A stretch of DNA of 64,000 bases from Mycobacterium sp. IS-1264. GTDB taxonomy: Bacteria > Actinomycetota > Actinomycetes > Mycobacteriales > Mycobacteriaceae. Positions within the stretch are counted from its first letter, which is position 1. Every line of letters begins with the position of its first letter. Positions 54,829 through 64,000 of the stretch are shown here, piece by piece. The notes under the pieces were generated by a model. The model made no database searches and was not told the origin of the DNA. It worked only from the letters and a program-made list of their open reading frames with translations. The translations under genes and the position numbers were made by a program. The stretch lies in the NCBI RefSeq assembly GCF_001954195.1, contig NZ_MBES01000044.1, positions 1 through 64,000 on the forward strand, read 5' to 3'.

Positions 54829-56442
54829 TCACATGATCTCGCTGGATACCTCTTCGGACGCGCGCTCCGGTGTGTCTTCGGCCGGAGTGGCGAGCTGCAG
54901 CGGCCGGGCCAGCTGAGTGGGTGCGGCGCGCCCGCGCAGCTCGACGACCTCCCCGACATCCCAGCACAGGGCTTCCGCGTCCAGCGCGCCGCTGACCGCG
55001 ATCGCCGACGCGAGCACGTGCCCGGCCTCGAGCTTGGCCAGCTCGGTAAGCCGCGCGGCCTCGTTGACCGGATCGCCGATCACGGTGTATTCGAAGCGGG
55101 CCTGCGCCCCGATGTGACCCGCGATGGCCCGACCGGCCGACACCCCGATGCCGAACTCCGCGGACCCGATCACCGGCAGGAGTTCGTCGTGCAGCTCACG
55201 CGCGGCCGCCAGCGCGCCGCCGGATGCGTCCGGGTGCTCGATCGGCGCGCCGAAGATCGCCAGCGCCGCGTCGCCCTGGAACTTGTTGACGAACCCGCCG
55301 TGCCGGCCCACGGTGTCGACCACCACGCGGAAGAACTCGTTGAGCAGATGGACCACCTCGGCAGGCGGGCGCGTGGCGGCCAGCTGCGTCGAGCCGACCA
55401 GGTCTACGAACAGCACCGCGACGTCGCGCTCCTGCCCGCCCAACTCGGTGCCGCGCTCCAGTGCCCGGCGGGCGACGTCTTCGCCGACGTAGCGACCGAA
55501 CAGGTCGCGCAGCCGCTGCCGCTCGGACAGGTCGCGGACCATGTCGTTGAAACCCGCTTGCAGCAAACCCAATTCGCTGGCGTCGTAGATCTGCATGTGC
55601 GCGTTGTAGTTGCCGCGCTGCACCTCCGACAGCGCCCAGCGGAGCTGGCGCAGCGGGTCGGCGATCGACATCGCCACCAACAGCGTGCTGACCAGCCCGA
55701 TGCCCAGCGCCGCCAGCGCCAGCAGCAGGATCGGGTTGAACAGACTCTCCGGCGCGGCGTGCAGCAGCGACGCCTTGTCGGCCACCACCGCGAGCACGAT
55801 GGCCAGCAGCGGCACCGCGGTGGACAGCATCCAGCTCAGGATCTGCCGCAGGATGACGCCGGGAGCCTTGACATTCTCCGGGACCCCGCTGCGCAGGGCG
55901 GCGACCGCCACCGGCCGCAGCACCCGCTCGGACTGCAGGTAGCCGATGATCGCGGTCGCCGCGGCTCCCAGCGCGGTCGCGACGGCGACCACAGGTGCGG
56001 CGTAGCGGGCCACCGACCAGCTGGCGACGATGAACACCACGCCGCCGATGCACCAGTACACGATGGTGCTCAACGTGCGGTAGTAGGGCATGCGTAGCGC
56101 GCGGCTGCGCGCCAGCTCGGTGGCGGCCGGGTCGGCCTCGGCGAGCATGTTGTCGCGGCGCTGCCAGCGGAAAACCGGCACCAGCAGCCGCAGGTTGACC
56201 ACGACACCGACGAGGAACAACACGACCAACGAGCTGGCGAAGATGGCCAGGTTGACCGTCGGCAGATCCTGCAGTTGAATGCGGTCCTGCGGCGGCAGGC
56301 CATAGCGCAGGAAGCCCAACACGAAGAGCGAGCCGATGATGTCGGCCTGCAACATGCTCAACGCGAACAGCGGCCACGGGGTGCGCACCACCCACCGGAC
56401 GAACGCGCTGATTCGCCCGGGCAGTGCTGCCTCGGTTGCCAC
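54829..56442 (-). CDS. Membrane class III adenylyl cyclase with HAMP domain (Rv3645-like)
   Basis: From the GTG at 56442 the protein has 537 residues: six membrane segments (about 20-290), HAMP (about 290-345, 'IADPLRQLRWALSEVQRGNYN') and a class III cyclase domain (about 370-510) with metal Asp in 'VAVLFVDLVGSTQLA' and 'NKFQGDAALAIFGAP', and 'IGDPVNEAARLTELA' with the transition-state Asn and Arg. It makes cAMP from ATP. In M. tuberculosis Rv3645 is the main cAMP source and affects fatty-acid and drug responses. Extra N-terminal codons up to 56583 look unconserved. Confidence 0.92.
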   Translation of the reverse strand: MATEAALPGRISAFVRWVVRTPWPLFALSMLQADIIGSLFVLGFLRYGLPPQDRIQLQDLPTVNLAIFASSLVVLFLVGVVVNLRLLVPVFRWQRRDNMLAEADPAATELARSRALRMPYYRTLSTIVYWCIGGVVFIVASWSVARYAAPVVAVATALGAAATAIIGYLQSERVLRPVAVAALRSGVPENVKAPGVILRQILSWMLSTAVPLLAIVLAVVADKASLLHAAPESLFNPILLLALAALGIGLVSTLLVAMSIADPLRQLRWALSEVQRGNYNAHMQIYDASELGLLQAGFNDMVRDLSERQRLRDLFGRYVGEDVARRALERGTELGGQERDVAVLFVDLVGSTQLAATRPPAEVVHLLNEFFRVVVDTVGRHGGFVNKFQGDAALAIFGAPIEHPDASGGALAAARELHDELLPVIGSAEFGIGVSAGRAIAGHIGAQARFEYTVIGDPVNEAARLTELAKLEAGHVLASAIAVSGALDAEALCWDVGEVVELRGRAAPTQLARPLQLATPAEDTPERASEEVSSEIM

Positions 56443-56597
56443 CAACCCACCGTATCGGTCGGCACGGACTTGTTGGAAACCTATAAACCCCTCGGCCAGT
56501 CGCCCGGTGCTGGCCAAACGCCGCGAAACATAACGGAATTGTCGCGGTTTGGTGGCCGATCGGTATCCGTCGGTCGGCGTCATTAGTGTTGCCGGTG

Positions 56598-57806
56598 ATG
56601 TCCGGAGTGTTTACACGGCTGGTGGGCCAGGAGGCGGTGGAGGCCGCGCTGCTCGCCGCCGCCCGGGCCGCACGCGGTGACCTGGACCACAGCCCCGCCG
56701 GCGACGGGACTATGACACACGCGTGGCTGATCACCGGCCCGCCGGGTTCCGGGCGGTCGGTCGCGGCGCTGTGCTTCGCCGCAGCGTTGCAGTGCACCTC
56801 CGACGGCGAGCCGGGTTGCGGCCGCTGCCGGGCCTGCACGACGACGATGGCCGGCACCCACGCCGACGTGCGGCGGGTGATCCCCGAGGGCCTGTCCATC
56901 GGCGTCGACGAGATGCGGGCGATCGTGCAGATCGCGTCGCGCCGCCCCACCACCGGGCATCGACAGATCGTGGTCATCGAGGACGCCGACCGGCTCACGG
57001 AAGGCGCGGCCAACGCCTTGCTGAAGGTCGTCGAGGAACCGCCGCCGTCGACGGTATTCCTGCTGTGCGCGCCGTCGGTGGACCCCGAGGACATCGCCGT
57101 CACGCTGCGGTCGCGCTGCCGGCACGTCGCGCTGGTGACCCCGTCGACCGAGGCCATCGCGCGCGTGCTGATCGAGCGCGACGGCCTGGACGCCGACACC
57201 GCGAACTGGGCCGCGTCGGTCAGCGGCGGTCACGTGGGGCGGGCGCGCAGGCTGGCCACCGACCCCGAGGCCCGGCAGCGGCGCGAGCGGGCGCTCGGAC
57301 TGGTCCGCGACGCCGCGACCCCGTCGCGCGCCTACGAGGCCGCCGAGGAGCTGGTGGCCGCGGCCGAAACCGAGGCCGTCGTGCTGACCGCCGATCGCGC
57401 CGAGGCCGAGACCGAAGAGCTGCGCACGGCGCTCGGCGCCGGTGGCTCGGGGAAGGGCACCGCATCGGCGATGCGCGGGGCCACAGGCGCTCTCAAGGAC
57501 CTGGAGCGACGGCAGAAGTCGCGGCAGACCCGCGCGTCGCGCGACGCGCTGGACCGGGCGCTGATCGACCTGGCGACCTACTTCCGCGACGCGCTGGTGG
57601 TCTCGGCGAATGCGGGCGCCGTGCGGGCCAACCACCCGGACATGGCCGCGCGGGTGGGGGCGCTGGCCGCCCACGCCACGCCCGAGCGGTTGCTGCGCTG
57701 CATCGAGGCCGTCCTCGAATGCCGTGAAGCGCTGGCGATCAACGTCAAACCCAAGTTCGCGGTCGACGCCATGGTCGCGACCATCGGCCAGGAACTGCGC
57801 GATTGA
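56598..57806 (+). CDS. holB: DNA polymerase III subunit delta' (Rv3644c-like)
   Basis: The ATG at 56598 gives 402 residues, close to H37Rv's 401; it begins 'MSGVFTRLVGQEAVEAALLAAAR'. Clamp-loader features: 'WLITGPPGSGRSVAALCFA' (degenerate Walker A with Arg instead of Lys, so probably no ATP hydrolysis), the zinc Cys set 'LQCTSDGEPGCGRCRACT', 'IVVIEDADRLTEGAANALLKVVEEPP' in part and sensor 'RSRCRHV'. It helps load the sliding clamp. The tRNA-Thr gene follows 61 bases later. Confidence 0.93.
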   Translation: MSGVFTRLVGQEAVEAALLAAARAARGDLDHSPAGDGTMTHAWLITGPPGSGRSVAALCFAAALQCTSDGEPGCGRCRACTTTMAGTHADVRRVIPEGLSIGVDEMRAIVQIASRRPTTGHRQIVVIEDADRLTEGAANALLKVVEEPPPSTVFLLCAPSVDPEDIAVTLRSRCRHVALVTPSTEAIARVLIERDGLDADTANWAASVSGGHVGRARRLATDPEARQRRERALGLVRDAATPSRAYEAAEELVAAAETEAVVLTADRAEAETEELRTALGAGGSGKGTASAMRGATGALKDLERRQKSRQTRASRDALDRALIDLATYFRDALVVSANAGAVRANHPDMAARVGALAAHATPERLLRCIEAVLECREALAINVKPKFAVDAMVATIGQELRD

Positions 57807-57867
57807 GTTCCGGCGAGTTGGGTGCGCTTGTCTGCCTGCCGTAGACTCGTGCCGCCCGGCAGGGCAC

Positions 57868-57940
57868 GCCACCTTAGCTCAGTCGGTAGAGCGGCTCACT
57901 CGTAATGAGCAGGTCAGGAGTTCGATTCTCCTAGGTGGCT
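57868..57940 (+). tRNA. tRNA-Thr(CGT)
   Basis: Acceptor arms GCCACCT and AGGTGGC pair; the D-arm is TAGCTCAGTCGGTAGAGC; the anticodon stem GCTCA/TGAGC encloses CTCGTAA (anticodon CGT); the T-arm contains AGTTCGATTCT. CCA is not encoded. A block of genes different from H37Rv begins right after it. Confidence 0.96.
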
Positions 57941-57955
57941 CCGACGCTCCGCACC

Positions 57956-58330
57956 TCAGGCGGGAGGAATCTCGCCTTGATGGCTGGGGCAGTAGACGTC
58001 CACCGACGCCGTGACGAACCTGACCGCCGTCCTTCTGGCGCGAGCGGACATTGCGCGTAAGGACGGATTGTCGTCATACGCCTTGTTCATCACATTGGTC
58101 ACCACGTCCTCGCCCGGGGTGCCGCTGTCGAGTTGGCCGCAAATTTCATGGGCGTGGTAGACGAGCCCCGGCACGCCATCGAGGGCGGGAATCTGCAGTT
58201 GTTGGAGCCTCGCCAGGAACTGATCCTGCTGAGTGTCCGCGCCTGCCCCACCAGCGCAAATAATTGCGGCGATCGGCGCCATCGAGCCACCAACCAGAGC
58301 GGCTGCGAGGCGGATGATCCCGGTGCGCAC
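57956..58330 (-). CDS. Secreted DUF732 protein
   Basis: A 124-residue protein with a signal peptide ('LAAALVGGSMAPIAAIICAGGAGA', cleavage near residue 31) and a DUF732 domain with two Cys ('HEICGQLDSG', 'VDVYCPSHQG'). DUF732 proteins are small exported mycobacterial proteins of unknown function. It starts with GTG at 58330, divergent from the proline-rich gene, and ends 15 bases after the tRNA. Confidence 0.8.
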   Translation of the reverse strand: MRTGIIRLAAALVGGSMAPIAAIICAGGAGADTQQDQFLARLQQLQIPALDGVPGLVYHAHEICGQLDSGTPGEDVVTNVMNKAYDDNPSLRAMSARARRTAVRFVTASVDVYCPSHQGEIPPA

Positions 58331-58376
58331 GGCAGGATTTCCATTTCTTTAACAGTGGCGGCGGCGGGCGCCTGCA

Positions 58377-58772
58377 ATGATGGAGATCGTAACTGGTTGT
58401 AGGGGTGCATCACCACTGGACTTTCGGGCCGCGGCGCGACGGGCAGGTAAGTATGCGGTGATCGCCGCCTTGATATGCACCACCTGGTGGGCTCCTGCCG
58501 CGGCGAACGATTTACCGCCGCTGGCAACGACATTCGGGCCAGCCCCGGTGGGGGACATCACGCCCGATCCACAGATCCCGGCGCCGACGGCAGCGCAGCT
58601 TGCGCCGCCAGCCCCGGCACCGCCACCCCGTGCACAACAGCCGCTGTCCCCGCGACAACCGGAAGCGCCCGCGCCACAACCCGAGGCACCCGCGCCTGCG
58701 CCCGAGGCACCTCCTCCTCCGCCGTCCTCTCCCCAGCCCCCGCCGAGGGGCCATGTCCAGCTCGCCCCTTGA
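58377..58772 (+). CDS. Proline-rich secreted protein of unknown function
   Basis: 131 residues from the ATG at 58377 (ATG 58380 equally possible). A basic N terminus, one hydrophobic segment ('YAVIAALICTTWWAPAAAND', likely signal peptide with cleavage after the Ala run) and then a low-complexity Pro/Ala tail with repeated 'PEAPAP' units. Such tails span the cell wall or act as spacers. No family recognised; the tail alone could be misleading in searches. Confidence 0.6.
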   Translation: MMEIVTGCRGASPLDFRAAARRAGKYAVIAALICTTWWAPAAANDLPPLATTFGPAPVGDITPDPQIPAPTAAQLAPPAPAPPPRAQQPLSPRQPEAPAPQPEAPAPAPEAPPPPPSSPQPPPRGHVQLAP

Positions 58773-58799
58773 GTCGACGCCCGTGTAAGTTATTGCGGC

Positions 58800-59408
58800 T
58801 CAACGAGAATGGACAGTGCCCGGCACCAGCATCTCGATCATGCGCTCGACCCGCTCGGTGACCGCGGCGCGCGACGCCCTGATCGCCGAGACGTCATCGA
58901 AATGGCAAAGCCCGAGCAGCAGCAGGAACACGACTTTCGTCGTGGCTCGCGGGTTTGGATCGCTGCCCGATAGGGCCCCGACGAACCGGTCGCCGTAATC
59001 GCGGTGCCACTGCGCGATCAAGGATGCCAACCGCTCGTCGCGCCGGCTGGCCAGATGCAACTCGGCGATCAGCCGCCGGTGCTGTGTCATTTCCGGGCGT
59101 AGGTAGGCGGTTGCGATGGCTCGCAGGGTCTGCTCGCCGCCAGCCGTGCGCGGCGCGGCGGAGGTGATCTGGTCGAGGGCACGCACCGCGGCCGCGTATA
59201 GCAACTCCTCACGGCTGTGAAAGTGGTTGTAAACGGCGGTCGGCGAGACGCCCGCGCGCTCCGCGATGCGCGGCAGGGTGCTGCCCTCGAATCCCCTTTC
59301 GACGCACACCGCCGCGGCCGCGTCGAGGAGCCGCAGGGCGGTGGCCTGTGCGTCCGACTTGCGCGGGCGGCCCCGGGGGCGACGCGCGGGAGCCTTCGTA
59401 TTCGGCAT
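58800..59408 (-). CDS. TetR family transcriptional regulator
   Basis: A 202-residue TetR regulator with a basic extension ('RRPRGRPRKSDA'), the helix-turn-helix 'TLPRIAERAGVSPTAVYNHFHSREELLY' in part and a C-terminal ligand-binding domain. It is divergent from the Rieske oxygenase gene; an imperfect palindrome sits inside that gene's promoter, so it probably represses it and itself. The inducer is unknown. Confidence 0.87.
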   Translation of the reverse strand: MPNTKAPARRPRGRPRKSDAQATALRLLDAAAAVCVERGFEGSTLPRIAERAGVSPTAVYNHFHSREELLYAAAVRALDQITSAAPRTAGGEQTLRAIATAYLRPEMTQHRRLIAELHLASRRDERLASLIAQWHRDYGDRFVGALSGSDPNPRATTKVVFLLLLGLCHFDDVSAIRASRAAVTERVERMIEMLVPGTVHSR

Positions 59409-59441
59409 GGGGCCATTCTTGCCGGAATTGGCCGCGATGTC

Positions 59442-59469
59442 TTGATAAATGAGTCACCATTCATATACT
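59442..59469 (+). promoter_or_regulatory. Promoter of the Rieske oxygenase gene with likely TetR operator
   Basis: TTGATA (59442-59447) and TATACT (59464-59469) are 16 bases apart. The spacer holds an imperfect palindrome, ATGA..T....A.TCAT (59449-59464), a fitting TetR site. Transcription would start near 59476, within a run of in-frame GTGs just before the ATG at 59482, so translation may be leaderless. Confidence 0.55.
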
Positions 59470-59481
59470 CGGGTGGTGGTG

Positions 59482-60696
59482 ATGAGCTCCCAGCTGATCG
59501 ACGGGGTCAAGCGGGACGCCCGAGCCGAAGCGGAGCGACGGGCATACCCCCCGGAGTTCCCCGTGCTACCGCCGGTTCCCGCCGGACGTTATTCCGATGC
59601 CGGCTTCGCCAAACTCGAAGCCGCCGCGGTCTTTTCGCGCTCCTGGTTGTTCGTCGCCCACGCAGACCAGCTGCGCAACCCAGGCGACTACCTGCTGCTC
59701 GACCAGCTCGACCAGCCGGTCATGCTGATCCGCGGGCGCGACAACCTCGTTCGCGCCTTCTACAACACCTGTCGGCATCGGGGCGCCGCGCTCGTCGAGG
59801 AGCCGCAGGGAAACGTCGGCCGCAGGCTCACGTGCCCCTTCCACGCATGGACGTACTCGCTCGAGGGAAAGCTTGTCGGCTATCCCGAGGCGTCGAACTT
59901 CGCCGGACTCGACCCCGCATGCCACGGCCTGGCCGAGGTCCGGTGCGAGTCGTGGGGTCCGCTCGTCTTCGTCAACCTCGACGCGGTAGCGCCGCCGCTG
60001 TCGGGGTATCTCGCCTCCGTCGGTGAGGATCTCAGCGACTTCGGCATGCTCGACGGCCGGCTACACCTGGTGAATCGCACGGTGCGAGACGTTCCCGTCA
60101 ACTGGAAGCTGCCGGTCGACGCCAATCTCGAGACCTACCACGTCAACTACGTACACCGCGCCTCGGCCGCCCGGGCTCTGCAACAGTCGGCGACCGGCAT
60201 CCAGCTGCTGCGCAACGGCCATTCCCGCATGCTCGTCTCCTACCGCGACGGGATCGACGGGCAGTCCCTGTCGCCGTTCCCGTGCGTGTTTCCCGGCCTC
60301 GGTGATCTGCCGTTCCGGGGCACGTTCTCCTACCATGTCTTCCCGAACCTGAGCATCGTGTTCAACGGCACCGGGTTCGTCTTCTTGATCACCAACTGGC
60401 CGACCGGGCCGGCCACGTCGACCTACAGCGTCCACTGGTGCTCGTCACTCGACGCCGACGCGCAGACCAACGACGCCGTCATCGCGGCCCTATCCCAGGT
60501 GCTGTTCGAAGACCTCGACGTCCTGCCCGGCACGCAGCGGTCGCTGGATGCGGGCACCCTCAAGTCCGTGCGGCTCGGCTATCACGAGCGGCGCATCTAC
60601 TACCTGCACGAGGCCATCGACCAGGCCATCGGCGTCGAGCGCGTGCCCGAATCCCTCCGAGTACCAGAGCTTCTGGGCCCCTTCGCCGGGGAGTGA
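59482..60696 (+). CDS. Rieske non-haem iron oxygenase, alpha subunit
   Basis: From the ATG at 59482 (in-frame GTGs at 59473-59481 are alternatives) the protein has 404 residues. The Rieske [2Fe-2S] site is 'NTCRHRGAAL'...'CPFHAWTYSL' (C-x-H and C-x2-H), and the mononuclear iron site has 'PVDANLETYHVNYVH' (the bridging Asp and two His) with a distal acid later. It hydroxylates or demethylates an unidentified aromatic, steroid or quaternary-amine compound. No reductase or ferredoxin gene is nearby, so electrons must come from elsewhere. The SnoaL-like gene follows after 1 base. Confidence 0.87.
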   Translation: MSSQLIDGVKRDARAEAERRAYPPEFPVLPPVPAGRYSDAGFAKLEAAAVFSRSWLFVAHADQLRNPGDYLLLDQLDQPVMLIRGRDNLVRAFYNTCRHRGAALVEEPQGNVGRRLTCPFHAWTYSLEGKLVGYPEASNFAGLDPACHGLAEVRCESWGPLVFVNLDAVAPPLSGYLASVGEDLSDFGMLDGRLHLVNRTVRDVPVNWKLPVDANLETYHVNYVHRASAARALQQSATGIQLLRNGHSRMLVSYRDGIDGQSLSPFPCVFPGLGDLPFRGTFSYHVFPNLSIVFNGTGFVFLITNWPTGPATSTYSVHWCSSLDADAQTNDAVIAALSQVLFEDLDVLPGTQRSLDAGTLKSVRLGYHERRIYYLHEAIDQAIGVERVPESLRVPELLGPFAGE

Positions 60697-60697
60697 C

Positions 60698-61488
60698 ATG
60701 CATCCCTTCGTCGCACTGATGCGCAAATACTGCATCGACTACACGAATTCGCACGATCAATCGCTCTGCCCGCAGCTCATGGAGCCCGACTACGTCGTGC
60801 ACATCAACGGCTTGGCGCTCGTCCGGTCGACCACGTATGCCGAGGCTGTCCGTCAGATCTTCGACGCCGCACCGGGTTTGGGCATCGCCGTGCACGAGTT
60901 CGTGCTCAACGGCGATCGGCTGTGCATGCACTTCAGTGAGCACGCGGCCATGCCCGCCGGGCAGTCGCGGGCGCTCACCTGCTGGCGCGGCATCGGCCTC
61001 TACAAGTGGAACGGCACCCGGCTGACGGAGAACTACGTCGAGCAGGACTACTTCGCGATGCGGGCGCAGATCGCCAGCGGTCAACCCCATCCGCTGATTC
61101 CGCCCCACATCGATCCCTGGACGTCGACCGAGGCGATACCCGCCGACCCCGACGCCGAAAAGACCGTGCGCGCGTGGTTGGAAAACGGCGATCTCGCCGA
61201 CGCTCCCACCCACGAGATCGACGACGAGCGCACCGGCGCGGCGTACGAACCATTGCTCGATCCCCGCGACGTCGTGGTCAACGACCTCTTTTCCGCGGGC
61301 GACGACGTCCCGTTCCACGCCACGATCCGCGGCCCGTACCGGGATGGATTGGGCGCGGGCGCAGAACAATTCGTCGGAAAGCCGGCCGCGCTGCACGTCG
61401 CCGGGATCGCCCACGTCGCCGACGGCGCCGTCGCCTCGGTCAAGGCGGTCACCGCGCGCTCGCAGACGCTGGCCGAGCTCACCGCGCG

Positions 61489-61492
<4 letters not shown>
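60698..61492 (+). CDS. SnoaL/NTF2-like protein, probably two domains
   Basis: A 264-residue protein. The N-terminal part (about 1-130) is SnoaL-like ('CIDYTNSHDQSLCPQLMEPDYVVHINGL', 'LTCWRGIGLYKWNGTRLTENYVEQD' in parts); the second half ('DPRDVVVNDLFSAGDDVPFHATIRGPY') looks like a diverged second copy. Such domains are ketosteroid-isomerase-like enzymes or small subunits of ring hydroxylases. It starts 1 base after the Rieske stop, so the two are cotranscribed and perhaps act on the same compound. Confidence 0.8.

Positions 61493-64000
<2,508 letters not shown>

Noticed and set aside
58600..58760. Tandem repeats in the proline-rich gene as a CRISPR-like array
   Set aside because: They are irregular codon repeats for Pro-Ala-Glu within a reading frame, without spacers of constant length.

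Overview
The window is high-GC, densely packed chromosomal DNA of a Mycobacterium, most likely a slow grower. The gene order yqeY, rsfB, cds1, ponA2, whiB4, the paired ArsA/Get3-like ATPases, crp, nth, marP, ephE, acs, dppABCD, ssd, the Tad pilus genes, cspA, topA, an adenylyl cyclase, holB and galE1 is the M. tuberculosis Rv3688c-to-Rv3634c order read in the opposite direction. Rv names and comparisons with H37Rv come from memory, not from a search. Families typical of mycobacteria (WhiB4, F420-dependent oxidoreductase, UsfY-like, DUF732, a MIRU-like repeat, the 6C and Ms1-type small RNAs) agree with this.

Layout. (1) 1-9 kb: the end of yqeY, then about 8 kb that H37Rv lacks between yqeY and rsfB. 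It carries an F420-dependent oxidoreductase, a DJ-1/PfpI protein, a HemK2-like methyltransferase, a CDGSH iron-sulfur protein, a haem-oxygenase-like iron enzyme and a stressosome operon (rsbR, rsbS, rsbT, a SpoIIE phosphatase and a PAS-GAF-PP2C-kinase protein), followed by rsfB. SigF-type promoters (GTTT, 15-16 bases, GGGTA) precede the oxidoreductase, the DJ-1 gene and a UsfY-like gene at 10.5 kb. The region therefore looks like a stress-sensing and stress-response island built around SigF. (2) 9-15.8 kb: accessory genes ending at tRNA-Pro(CGG): HAD phosphatase, UsfY-like, DUF4193, DCC thiol protein, membrane-anchored Mrr-type nuclease, and a three-gene DyP-peroxidase cassette with two unknown partners. 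(3) 15.8-34 kb: conserved envelope, redox and stress genes. (4) 34.8-40.6 kb: dppABCD peptide/haem-peptide ABC importer. (5) 40.6-42.4 kb: two regulatory RNA loci, a candidate Ms1 (6S-like) RNA and a clear 6C RNA, on either side of a SerB-like phosphatase gene. (6) 42.4-47 kb: Tad/Flp pilus operon, with a MIRU-like repeat lengthening the ATPase and two minor-pilin genes without conventional starts. (7) 47-57.9 kb: a PAS/GAF-type protein, an MrfA-like helicase, cspA, topA, adenylyl cyclase, holB and tRNA-Thr(CGT). (8) 58-61.5 kb: accessory genes beside tRNA-Thr, including a TetR-controlled Rieske oxygenase and SnoaL-like pair. (9) 61.5-64 kb: a large membrane protein and the start of galE1.

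How the genes work together: the adenylyl cyclase (54.8 kb) makes cAMP, which Crp (25.1 kb) senses. RsfB and the stressosome are expected to feed partner switching onto SigF. PonA2, MarP, WhiB4 and the ArsA-like pair belong to acid, oxidative and cell-wall stress survival. No insertion sequence, prophage or CRISPR array was seen.
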